A stretch of 64,000 nucleotides of DNA from Pseudomonas putida (lineage in GTDB: Bacteria; Pseudomonadota; Gammaproteobacteria; Pseudomonadales; Pseudomonadaceae), in contig NZ_MINI01000038.1 of the NCBI RefSeq assembly GCF_002906855.1, forward strand, positions 496,001-560,000. Direction: 5' to 3'. The translations under genes and the position numbers were made by a program. The stretch's first letter is position 1. Every line of letters begins with the position of its first letter. Under the pieces are notes generated by a model. The model had not been told where the DNA came from and searched no databases. It saw only the letters and a program-made list of their open reading frames with translations. Below are positions 36,331 to 44,106 of this stretch, one piece after another.

Positions 36331-37296
36331 TCAGTCGCCAAAGGCCATGCCGTGGCTGGCCTTGCTGGTCTTCACCGCTTCCAGCACGGCCAGCAGGGCG
36401 TCATCACGATAGCGCTCAAGCGCCGCAATGCTGCGGTCACCCAACTGTTCCGACGTGCCTTCGACCACATCGTCGATCAGCTTGTCGGTCAGCTCGGGTG
36501 CCGGCAGGTAGGTCCAGGGCAGCTTCAGCGCCGGGCCGAACTGGGCCATGAAGTGGCGCATGCCGGCATCACCACCGGCCAGGGTGTAGGTGAGGAAGGT
36601 GCCCATGAACGACCAGCGCAGGCCCGCGCCGAAGCGGATCGCGTCGTCGATTTCACCGGTGCTGGCCACGCCATCGTTGACCAGGTGCAGAGCCTCGCGC
36701 CACAACGCTTCGAGCAGGCGGTCGGCGATGAAACCGGGGACTTCCTTGCGCACATGCAGCGGGCGCATGCCGAGGGCGGTGTAGATGGTCTTGGCGGCTT
36801 CGATGGCTTCAGGTGCGGTGCGGTTGCCGCCGACGATCTCGACCAGCGGCAGCAGGTACACCGGGTTGAACGGGTGGCCGACCACGCAGCGCTCGGGGTG
36901 AGTGGCCGATTCGTAGAACTCGCTGGGCAGCAGGCCCGAGGTACTGGAGCCGATGATCGCGTTGGGCTTGGCGGCGGCGCTGATCTTCGCGTGCAGGTCG
37001 AGCTTGAGGTCCAGGCGCTCGGGTGCGCTTTCCTGGATGAAGTCGGCGTCGCGCACGCACTCCTCGATGGTGGCCACGAACTTCAGCCGGCTCTGCGATG
37101 CGCCTGGCGCCAGGCCTTGTTTCTCCAGTGCCGGCCAGGCGTTGGCGATGCGCTTGCGCAGGGCCTGCTCGGCGCCGGGCGCCGGGTCCCAGGCGACCAC
37201 GTCCAGGCCATGGGCCAGGGCGCGGGCGACCCAGCCACTGCCGATCACGCCGCTACCCAGAGCGGCGAAGGTCTTGATCTCGGTGATGAAGGGCAT
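36331..37296 (-). CDS. cdhA: L-carnitine dehydrogenase
   Basis: 321 residues of the 3-hydroxyacyl-CoA dehydrogenase family. Rossmann motif [16 protein letters not shown] near 12-27; [17 protein letters not shown] near 140 is the family signature around the catalytic histidine. Oxidises L-carnitine to 3-dehydrocarnitine with NAD+. The context (BKACE enzyme, thioesterase, CaiX, CdhR) distinguishes it from hydroxybutyryl-CoA dehydrogenases. 19 bp downstream of cdhC. Confidence 0.92.
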   Translation of the reverse strand: MPFITEIKTFAALGSGVIGSGWVARALAHGLDVVAWDPAPGAEQALRKRIANAWPALEKQGLAPGASQSRLKFVATIEECVRDADFIQESAPERLDLKLDLHAKISAAAKPNAIIGSSTSGLLPSEFYESATHPERCVVGHPFNPVYLLPLVEIVGGNRTAPEAIEAAKTIYTALGMRPLHVRKEVPGFIADRLLEALWREALHLVNDGVASTGEIDDAIRFGAGLRWSFMGTFLTYTLAGGDAGMRHFMAQFGPALKLPWTYLPAPELTDKLIDDVVEGTSEQLGDRSIAALERYRDDALLAVLEAVKTSKASHGMAFGD

Positions 37297-37315
37297 ATCG
37301 GTCTCCTGAAGGGGA

Positions 37316-38200
37316 TCAGCGGCGCTTGAGGTTCATTTTTTCCCGGCCTTCGGCCGGGCTGAGCACGCGGCCACCCATGCGGGTGATGATTTCGGCTGCG
37401 CGCTCCACCAGCTGGCCGTTGCTGGCCAGCACGCCACGGTCCAGGTACAGGTTGTCTTCCAGGCCTACTCGCACGTTGCCGCCGAGCAGCACGGCCTGCG
37501 CGGCCATTGGCATTTGCATGCGGCCGATGCCGAAGCCGGCCCAGGTAACGTTGGCTGGCAGGTTGTCGACCATGGCCTTCATGGTAGTGGTGTCGGCCGG
37601 TGCGCCCCACGGGATGCCCAGGCACAGCTGGAACAGCGGGTCGTCGAGCAGGCCTTCTTTCATCATCTGCTTGGCGAACCACAGGTGGCCGGTGTCGAAG
37701 ATCTCCAGCTCGGCCTTCACCCCCAATTCGGTGATGCGCTTGGCGCCGGCGCGCAGTTGCGCGGGGGTGGAGACGTAGATGGCGTTGCCGTCGCCGAAGT
37801 TGAGGGTGCCGCAGTCGAGGGTGCAGATTTCCGGCAGCAGGGCTTCGACGTGGGCCAGGCGCTCCAGCGGGCCGATCAGGTCGGTGCCGGGGCCGAATTC
37901 CATCGGCGATTCGCCTGGGCCGATTTCCAGGTCGCCGCCCATGCCGGCGGTGAGGTTGACGATGATGTCGACGTCGGCCTCGCGGATACGCTCCATGACT
38001 TCGCGGTACAGCGCCACGTCACGGCTGAAACGGCCGGTCTGAGGGTCGCGGACGTGGCAGTGGACCACGGTGGCGCCGGCCTTGGCGGCTTCGACGGCGG
38101 ATTCGGCGATCTGTTTCGGGGTGACCGGGACCAGGTGGCTCTTGGCGACCGTGTCGCCAGCGCCGGTGAGGGCGCAGGTGATGATGACGTCGTGGTTCAT
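37316..38200 (-). CDS. cdhC: 3-dehydrocarnitine cleavage enzyme, BKACE (DUF849) family
   Basis: 294-residue TIM-barrel protein of the beta-keto acid cleavage family. [17 protein letters not shown] is the family start; [17 protein letters not shown] near 40-55 gives the two zinc-binding histidines, and [13 protein letters not shown] and [12 protein letters not shown] carry further conserved residues. It transfers the trimethylammonium-containing half of dehydrocarnitine to acetyl-CoA, giving betainyl-CoA and acetoacetate. First gene of cdhC-cdhA-cdhB, separated from caiX by a REP pair. Confidence 0.9.
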   Translation of the reverse strand: MNHDVIITCALTGAGDTVAKSHLVPVTPKQIAESAVEAAKAGATVVHCHVRDPQTGRFSRDVALYREVMERIREADVDIIVNLTAGMGGDLEIGPGESPMEFGPGTDLIGPLERLAHVEALLPEICTLDCGTLNFGDGNAIYVSTPAQLRAGAKRITELGVKAELEIFDTGHLWFAKQMMKEGLLDDPLFQLCLGIPWGAPADTTTMKAMVDNLPANVTWAGFGIGRMQMPMAAQAVLLGGNVRVGLEDNLYLDRGVLASNGQLVERAAEIITRMGGRVLSPAEGREKMNLKRR

Positions 38201-38228
38201 GGCGAGGTTCCTTGGGTTGTCTTTGCTG

Positions 38229-38323
38229 GCCCTTTCGCGGGGCAAGCCTGCTCCTACAGGGGACCGTGGAGGCCCTGGCATGCGTGTAACCTGTAGGAGC
38301 GGGCTTGTCCCGCGAAGAGGCCG
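38229..38323. repeat. inverted REP pair between caiX and cdhC
   Basis: CCCTTTCGCGGGGCAAGCCT and, inverted, GGAGCGGGCTTGTCCCGCGA ending in AGAGGCCGG. Two host-type REP units inside a set of same-strand carnitine genes; may separate expression of caiX from cdhCAB. Confidence 0.85.
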
Positions 38324-38325
38324 GA

Positions 38326-39270
38326 TCAGTTGGCGGTGAGCTTGAGGTTGTCCGCAGCCGGCTTGCCATCGAAGGTGGTCACACCCTCAAGCCAGCGGGC
38401 TTTGTCGTCGGGGTGATCTTTGAGCCACTGGCGGGCCGATTCAAGCGCGTCCTTGTGGTCGAGCAGCGGCTGCATCATGCGGCTCTCGTCCTCGGCGCTG
38501 AAGTTCAGGTTGGCCAGCAGGCGGTGGGCGTTGGGGCAGCGTTCGGCGTAGTCCGGCGCGGTCACCGTCCACACCGTGGCACGGCCTTCGTCCGGGCCCA
38601 GGGCGTCCTGGCTGTCGCCCAGGTAGGCCATGTCGATGTTCACGTTCATCGGGTGCGGCGCCCAGCCGAAGAACACCACCGCTTCCTTGCGCCGTACGGC
38701 GCGATCGACGGCAGCGAGCATGCCGGCTTCGCTGGACTCGACCAGCTGGAACTTGCCGAGGTCGAACTGGTTCTTGGTGATCATCGCCTTGATCTGGGTG
38801 TTGGCGCCGGAGCCGGGCTCGATGCCGTAGATCTTGCCGCCCAGCTCCTTCTCGAACTTGTGGATGTCGGCGAAGGTCTTCAGGCCCTTGTCATACAGAT
38901 ACTTCGGCACGGCAAGGGTGGCGCGGGCGTCTTCCAGGCTGGGCTTGTCGAGCACCTTGACCTGGTTGGCGTCGACGAACGGGGTAATGGTCTGGGTCAT
39001 GATCGGGTTCCAGTAACCCAGGAACATGTCCAGGCGCTTGTCGCGGATACCAGCGAAGATGATCTGCTGCGAGGCGCTGGTCTGTTTGGTCTGGTAACCC
39101 AGGCCGTCGAGCAGCACCTGGGCCATGGCGCTGGTGGCGATGACGTCGGTCCAGTTGACCACGCCCAGGCGGACGTTCTTGCAAACTGCCGGCTCGGCGG
39201 CGAATAGCGGGGTGGAAGCGATGCTGCTCAGGGCAAGGGTCAACAGGCTGCGGCGGATCAAGCTATGCAT
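38326..39270 (-). CDS. caiX: carnitine-binding periplasmic protein
   Basis: 314 residues, OpuAC-type binding protein. Signal peptide [20 protein letters not shown] cut near LFA-AEP. The ligand box is similar to CbcX ([32 protein letters not shown]). No permease or ATPase accompanies it, so it most likely feeds the CbcWV core 10 kb away, as described for P. aeruginosa. GGAGAG lies just before the ATG at 39270. A longer frame reaching 39936 runs through cdhR and is not coding. Confidence 0.9.
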   Translation of the reverse strand: MHSLIRRSLLTLALSSIASTPLFAAEPAVCKNVRLGVVNWTDVIATSAMAQVLLDGLGYQTKQTSASQQIIFAGIRDKRLDMFLGYWNPIMTQTITPFVDANQVKVLDKPSLEDARATLAVPKYLYDKGLKTFADIHKFEKELGGKIYGIEPGSGANTQIKAMITKNQFDLGKFQLVESSEAGMLAAVDRAVRRKEAVVFFGWAPHPMNVNIDMAYLGDSQDALGPDEGRATVWTVTAPDYAERCPNAHRLLANLNFSAEDESRMMQPLLDHKDALESARQWLKDHPDDKARWLEGVTTFDGKPAADNLKLTAN

Positions 39271-39367
39271 GGTGGCTCTCCATCGGCAGTACATATTGTT
39301 ATTGAGGGCGGCCTCTGCGGGCCGTGTGGATAAGCTACGCTGGCGACAGGGTGGGAAATCGCACCCT

Positions 39368-39396
39368 GGCGACCAAGATTTGCACGGAGGCGACCA
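39368..39396 (+). promoter_or_regulatory. 21-bp-spaced GGCGACCA repeats, candidate CdhR operator
   Basis: GGCGACCA occurs at 39368-39375 and 39389-39396, offset 21 bp, with a third related GGCGACAG at 39342. They lie between divergent caiX and cdhR; the last is 21 bp before the cdhR ATG and so could mediate autoregulation. A perfect TGTGGATAA is also present at 39325-39333. Confidence 0.5.
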
Positions 39397-39417
39397 CCTT
39401 TCGTCGTGGAGCAAGTA

Positions 39418-40380
39418 ATGCCGCAACTGATTCATTTCCTGTTGTTGCCGGGGTTCTCGGCAATGGGGTTCATCAGCGCACTGGAGCCACTGCGCGTGGC
39501 CAACCGTTTCAAAGGGCCGTCGTATCGCTGGCGCGTGCTCAGCCTGGATGGCGGTGCGGTGCAGGCGAGCAATGGCATGTCGGTGAACGCCGACGCTGCG
39601 TTGGCGGAGAGCGAGCCAGGTGATGTGCTGCTGATTGTTGCCGGCTTCGAGCCGCTGGCCTGTTATGGCCCCCGCCTGCAGCAGGTACTGCGCCGGCTTG
39701 ACCATGAAGGGGCGATTCTCGGTGGTATCGACACCGGCCCGGTGGTGTTGGCCGAGGCCGGACTGCTTGACGGTTATCGCGCGACCTTGCACTGGGAAGC
39801 GCTGGATGCGTTCAAGGAGCGTTATCCGCGCCTGCAAGTGACTCAGGAGCTGTTCGAGATTGACCGGCGGCGCATCACTTGCGCGGGAGGCACTGCGTCG
39901 ATCGACCTGATGCTGGACCTGATAGCGCAGGCCCATGGCAGCGAGCTGGCGGTGCAGGTGTCAGAACAGTTCGTGCTCGGCCGCATCCGCCCGCGCCAGG
40001 ACCACCAGCGGATGCAAATTGCCTCACGCTATGGCATCAGCAACCGCAAGCTGGTGCAGGTGATCGGTGAGATGGAAAAGCACACCGAGCCGCCGTTGAG
40101 CACCTTGGAACTGGCGTCCCGAGCCATGATCACCAGGCGTCAACTGGAGCGCTTGTTTCGTTTATACCTGAATGACACGCCAAGTGGCTTTTATCTCGGC
40201 CTGCGCCTGGACAAGGCACGTCAGCTGCTGTGCCAGACGCAGATGAGCATCACCCAGGTCAGCGTGGCGTGTGGTTTCGAGCTGCCGTCGTACTTCACTC
40301 GCCGATATAAGCGGCGCTTTGGCCGCTGCCCGCGCGAAGAACGTCAAGTACTGAAGCCACAGGCGCCAGATCAGAACTGA
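39418..40380 (+). CDS. cdhR: CdhR, AraC-family regulator of carnitine catabolism
   Basis: 320 residues, same architecture as GbdR: an N-terminal GATase1-like domain (LIHFLLLPGFSAMGFISALE; GGIDTGPVVLAEAGLLDG) and a C-terminal AraC domain (STLELASRAMITRRQLERLF and SITQVSVACGFELPSYFTRRYKRRFG). Divergent from caiX, as in P. aeruginosa, where CdhR activates carnitine genes. I use the ATG at 39418 because GGAG sits six bases upstream; a GTG at 39406 is unlikely. Its end overlaps the next, opposite-strand gene by 10 bp. Confidence 0.9.
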   Translation: MPQLIHFLLLPGFSAMGFISALEPLRVANRFKGPSYRWRVLSLDGGAVQASNGMSVNADAALAESEPGDVLLIVAGFEPLACYGPRLQQVLRRLDHEGAILGGIDTGPVVLAEAGLLDGYRATLHWEALDAFKERYPRLQVTQELFEIDRRRITCAGGTASIDLMLDLIAQAHGSELAVQVSEQFVLGRIRPRQDHQRMQIASRYGISNRKLVQVIGEMEKHTEPPLSTLELASRAMITRRQLERLFRLYLNDTPSGFYLGLRLDKARQLLCQTQMSITQVSVACGFELPSYFTRRYKRRFGRCPREERQVLKPQAPDQN

Positions 40381-40922
40381 TCGAGGTTGGAAAGCGCCTG
40401 CAGTCGGCTTTCGAGCTGGGCTCGCCGAGCCTCGAATGCCTGGGTGTCAAGTTTCGCGCCCAGGTGATTCAGTAGCAGGGCCAGACGCGTGCGAGGGGCG
40501 TCCGGGTCGGTCGCACACCACAGGTGAAATATAATTGCCACGGGCTCGCCCTCATCATCCACGTCGAACGCGATGCTCATATGCGAGCTGGCCGATGTGC
40601 TGCGCAGCAGTGCGAGGTCTGGCTGTTTCAAACCATGGAGTATGTCACTGGCAACCCGTTTGAACTTGAGGTTTGGCTGTTGAGGTGGCGGAATCCAGCC
40701 AGAGAAGACATCTTCAAACACAGCGTCCGTAGGCGTGCAGGTGATGTTTCTTGTTGTCCGTTCAAACAGCTTGGCCCCGTAATCTTCCAGGGTGAGCAGA
40801 AAGCGACTGAGCCAACGCTGGCCATCTTGCTGGCGGTCATGACTCCCGTTGGCCTCCAGTTGCGCCAGGCGCAAGCAGGCATGCAGGTCTTCGTAACGCT
40901 GGGCGGCAGGTTTCGCAGGCAT
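40371..40922 (-). CDS. conserved hypothetical protein
   Basis: 183 residues, MPAKPAAQRYEDLHACLRLA onwards, with WLSRFLLTLEDYGAKLFERT, VAIIFHLWCATDP and a helical C-terminus rich in Arg and Glu. No signal peptide or known motif. It lies 3' of another unknown gene on the same strand, 65 bp apart, suggesting a two-gene unit. The N-terminal length and soluble character suggest a cytoplasmic protein. Function unknown. Confidence 0.7.
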   Translation of the reverse strand: MPAKPAAQRYEDLHACLRLAQLEANGSHDRQQDGQRWLSRFLLTLEDYGAKLFERTTRNITCTPTDAVFEDVFSGWIPPPQQPNLKFKRVASDILHGLKQPDLALLRSTSASSHMSIAFDVDDEGEPVAIIFHLWCATDPDAPRTRLALLLNHLGAKLDTQAFEARRAQLESRLQALSNLDQF

Positions 40923-40987
40923 GTTGCGGGCGCTCGGGTTATGCGCAAGAAGGGGAAACTGGCGCCGCAGGCGGCGCCAGGTTCGGG

Positions 40988-41704
40988 TCAGATGTCGAGA
41001 GCCAGGATGTCGAACGCTTGGCTGGCCAGCTTCAACCTGACGGCCTCGCGCATGGCTTCGAAGTGGCGAACACTGAACGAGCCTTGTTGCGAGGCGCGGT
41101 ACACACGAGTGTTCGACTTGTCGATGATGCGGCCAGCGGAACCTGCCGCCTTTTCGGCCTTGTCGTAGCTCAGCTGAACGCTGGTCATGTGCATGATCGG
41201 CAGCCCTTGCGGCGACATTTCGCAGGCGGAAATCTGGATAGTGCTGGATTTGCCCGACACGCTCACGCTGCTTTCTTCAAGCAGTTGCTGCGCCTTTGGC
41301 GTTTTCACGATCACTTCGAAAGAGCGTTTCACACAGCGGCTCAAGCGATGGCTGCGGCCGATCTGGACAGTAACAATCTCCGGCGCCAGGGTTGCCAGCG
41401 TGTGGGTGTCTTTGTCGAGGGCTTCCTCAACATGGGCGGCGCCGGTCAGTGTCCAGCCGAACTTGCCCAGGCCGTCGTTGTAGTAGTTGTACCACTCGCG
41501 CTGCTGGGTTTCCTTGTCGAACTTCTTGTTGGCCGACAGGTTCATCAGGCGCATGCCATCCAGCACGTCTTCCGCAACGCTTGCCGGTACATCCGGAGCA
41601 AAGATGCAGACGGTGTTGGCGACCATGACTGCGCGCTCTTCGCCTTCTTTCTTCAGGGCAGCGATGGCGCCGTCCATGTCGGTTTTGCTGAGGTTGGAGG
41701 TCAT
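40988..41704 (-). CDS. conserved hypothetical protein, pairs with the downstream unknown gene
   Basis: 238 residues from MTSNLSKTDMDGAIAALKKE. The middle reads WYNYYNDGLGKFGWTLTGAA and the C-terminal half has alternating beta-type segments (SVSVSGKSSTIQISACEM, MHMTSVQLSYDKAEKAAG). No signal peptide. No family recognised by eye. An ATG at 41728 is an alternative start, but a perfect 7-bp hairpin (GCGCCTC...GAGGCGC, 41733-41750) would mask its ribosome-binding site. Core-like codon bias. The pair interrupts the betaine/carnitine cluster without an obvious metabolic link. Confidence 0.7.
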   Translation of the reverse strand: MTSNLSKTDMDGAIAALKKEGEERAVMVANTVCIFAPDVPASVAEDVLDGMRLMNLSANKKFDKETQQREWYNYYNDGLGKFGWTLTGAAHVEEALDKDTHTLATLAPEIVTVQIGRSHRLSRCVKRSFEVIVKTPKAQQLLEESSVSVSGKSSTIQISACEMSPQGLPIMHMTSVQLSYDKAEKAAGSAGRIIDKSNTRVYRASQQGSFSVRHFEAMREAVRLKLASQAFDILALDI

Positions 41705-41819
41705 ATCTTGGATTCCGATCAAGTACATTCCAGCGCCTCGGGTGAGGCGCCTGGGATGCACTGTGGTTCGGATCACCCACGCAGATAAGCTGAAAGCCTT
41801 TCCCGCTCAGCGGACATTT

Positions 41820-42221
41820 CTACTGCTGGCCAATGGACTGCAAATATTCCGAGCGGTCATCGCTGCGCTGTGCCACGCAGGTATCCCAGGCTGCCTGGAA
41901 TGCCTTGCTGCCAGGCTTCTCGGCATAGGTCTCGACCTTGCAATCGGCATCGCGCAGCTGCGTCCACAATTTCTCGGCGGCCTCCATGCGCCCGACCAGC
42001 GCCGTTGCCTTGTCGCCTTCATCGGCATACTGGTCGCGAATGCGCTGGATCAGGTCGTCATACGCCGATTTCAGCTCGCGCTCGGCGGTCTGCTTGTTGA
42101 ATGCCGCACAAGCGAAGGTCTGCTGGTCGCTCTCGACGTTGTCGCACGGGGTGCTTTCTTCCTCGCTGGCGTGGGCGCCCGAGACGACCGCCAGCAGTAC
42201 CAGCCATGCCATTGATTTCAT
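41820..42221 (-). CDS. LprI/DUF1311-type periplasmic protein
   Basis: 133 residues. Signal peptide MKSMAWLVLLAVVSGAHA, then a mature domain with four cysteines (PCDNV, FACAA, DCKVE, DTCVA) and the pattern AERELKSAYDDLIQRI, followed by AEKLWTQLRDADC. This matches the lysozyme inhibitor LprI N-terminal-like (DUF1311) family. AAGGAG precedes the ATG at 42221. Probably an envelope protein; whether it inhibits lysozyme is not known. Confidence 0.82.
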   Translation of the reverse strand: MKSMAWLVLLAVVSGAHASEEESTPCDNVESDQQTFACAAFNKQTAERELKSAYDDLIQRIRDQYADEGDKATALVGRMEAAEKLWTQLRDADCKVETYAEKPGSKAFQAAWDTCVAQRSDDRSEYLQSIGQQ

Positions 42222-42506
42222 CCGTTTTCTCCTTAACAAGGCTGACGAATCGGCTGGATTCTCGCTCAGCCGCAGAGAAGACGATAGCTCCCAGACGAAA
42301 TGTTCATGAAACGGCGTGGGATGTCGTTATCGAGACTGTCTCTCATCCCCAGGCGGCGTGCCAGAGGCCGCGATGTCGCGCATTGACGCTTTCGGCAAAC
42401 CCCCTGTCGTTTTTGCATCGGGGCGCCTTTGGGCACAGGCATATGCTGGCCCCAAAGCGCCGGCAGAAGATTCGGCGCGGCCCAAATCAACAAAGGGGAC
42501 AGCCTG

Positions 42507-43484
42507 ATGAGCCCAGCCGAACTTCACGCCGACAGCATCGTCATCGACGGCCTGATCATTGCCAAATGGAACCGCGAGCTGTTCGAGGACATGCGCAAGG
42601 GCGGGCTGACTGCGGCCAACTGCACGGTGTCGGTCTGGGAAGGCTTCAAGGCGACCGTTGACCAGATCGCCGCCAGCCAGAAGCTCATCCGCGACAATAG
42701 CGACCTGGTGATGCCGGTACGTACCACCGCCGACATCCGCAAGGCCAAGGAACTGGGCAAGACCGGTATCCTCTTCGGCTTCCAGAACGCCCATGCGTTC
42801 GAAGACCAGATCGCCTACGTCGATGTGTTCAAGCAGCTGGGCGTGGGCATCGTGCAGATGTGCTACAACACCCAGAACCTGGTCGGCACCGGTTGCTACG
42901 AGCGTGACGGCGGCCTGTCGGGCTTCGGCCGCGAGATCGTTGCCGAGATGAACCGCGTCGGCATCATGTGCGACCTGTCCCACGTCGGCTCCAAGACCTC
43001 CGAGGAAGTCATCCTCGAATCGAAGAAGCCGGTCTGCTACTCCCACTGTCTGCCTTCGGGCCTGAAGGAACACCCGCGCAACAAGTCGGACGCGGAGCTC
43101 AAGTTCATCGCCGACCACGGCGGCTTCGTCGGCGTGACCATGTTCGCGCCGTTCCTGGCCAAGGGCATCGATTCGACCATCGACGACTACGCCGAGGCCA
43201 TCGAGTACACCATGAACATCGTCGGTGAAGACGCCATCGGTATCGGTACCGACTTCACCCAGGGTCACGGCCAGGACTTCTTCGAGTACCTGACCCACGA
43301 CAAGGGCTACGCCCGTCGCCTGACCAACTTCGGCAAGATCATCAACCCGCTGGGCATTCGCACTGTCGGCGAGTTCCCCAACCTAACCGAGACCCTGCTC
43401 AAGCGCGGCCATTCCGAGCGCGTGGTGCGCAAGATCATGGGCGAGAACTGGGTCAACGTCCTCAAGGACGTCTGGGGCGAGTAA
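42507..43484 (+). CDS. membrane dipeptidase (peptidase M19) homologue with altered metal site
   Basis: 325 residues, renal-dipeptidase-like TIM barrel, first gene of the dimethylglycine catabolic run. The C-terminal ligands of the M19 family can be matched (CDLSHVGSKTSEE and CYSHCLPSGLKEHPRNKSD). However, the N-terminal HxD, normally in a DGHNDL-like motif, is replaced by IDGLIIAKWN, and the bridging glutamate, normally in EGGHA, appears as GFQNAHAF. Two or three of the usual zinc ligands are therefore absent. Start at 42507 follows AAAGGGGAC. Its conserved position in pseudomonads before dgcA suggests a role in betaine or dimethylglycine use, not peptide hydrolysis; this is inference. Confidence 0.82.
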   Translation: MSPAELHADSIVIDGLIIAKWNRELFEDMRKGGLTAANCTVSVWEGFKATVDQIAASQKLIRDNSDLVMPVRTTADIRKAKELGKTGILFGFQNAHAFEDQIAYVDVFKQLGVGIVQMCYNTQNLVGTGCYERDGGLSGFGREIVAEMNRVGIMCDLSHVGSKTSEEVILESKKPVCYSHCLPSGLKEHPRNKSDAELKFIADHGGFVGVTMFAPFLAKGIDSTIDDYAEAIEYTMNIVGEDAIGIGTDFTQGHGQDFFEYLTHDKGYARRLTNFGKIINPLGIRTVGEFPNLTETLLKRGHSERVVRKIMGENWVNVLKDVWGE

Positions 43485-43560
43485 GCCGCTCTCCAAGCCT
43501 GATAGCCCCTGCCAGCAACGCCGGGGCACCCACATAAAAATTTTATGGAGTTGAGTTTCC

Positions 43561-44091
43561 ATGGCCAAGATCGCCCCGCAATTGCCAATCGAAGTCGACA
43601 GCGAGACCGGTGTCTGGACCAGCGACGCCCTGCCGATGCTGTATGTGCCACGCCATTTCTTCGTCAACAACCACATCGGCATCGAGGAAGTGCTGGGCGC
43701 CGACGCCTACGCCGAGATCCTCTACAAGGCCGGCTACAAGTCCGCCTGGCACTGGTGCGAAAAGGAAGCCGAATGCCATGGCCTGGAAGGCGTAGCGGTG
43801 TTCGAGCACTACATGAAGCGGCTGAGCCAGCGTGGTTGGGGCCTGTTCGAGATCCAGGACATCGACCTGGATAAAGGCACCTGCAGCGTCAAGCTCAAGC
43901 ACTCCGCCTTCGTGTACGTCTATGGCAAGTGCGGCCGCAAAGTCGACTACATGTTCACCGGCTGGTTCGCCGGCGCCATGGACCAGATTCTCGCTGCCCG
44001 CGGCAGCAAGATCCGCACCGTGGCCGAACAGGTCTACGGCGGTTCGGAAGAAGGCCACGAAGATGGCCTGTTCGTTACAAAGCCGTTGTAA
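43561..44091 (+). CDS. DUF5943 (V4R-like) protein of the dimethylglycine operon
   Basis: 176 residues: MAKIAPQLPIEVDSETGVW, YVPRHFFVNNHIGIEEVLGA and GYKSAWHWCEKEAECHGLEG. The fold-level resemblance is to 4-vinyl-reductase (V4R) small-molecule-binding domains; cysteines and histidines are present (WHWCEKEAECHG, KCGRKVD). It lies 15 bp before dgcA, so it is co-translated with the demethylase. It may bind or hand over a substrate or cofactor; no activity is established that I know of. Confidence 0.8.
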   Translation: MAKIAPQLPIEVDSETGVWTSDALPMLYVPRHFFVNNHIGIEEVLGADAYAEILYKAGYKSAWHWCEKEAECHGLEGVAVFEHYMKRLSQRGWGLFEIQDIDLDKGTCSVKLKHSAFVYVYGKCGRKVDYMFTGWFAGAMDQILAARGSKIRTVAEQVYGGSEEGHEDGLFVTKPL

Positions 44092-44106
44092 GCCGGAGAT
44101 AGCGTC

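Noticed and set aside
39271..39936. Upstream extension of caiX
   Set aside because: It would run antisense through the cdhR start; the signal peptide at 39270 and GGAGAG set the start.
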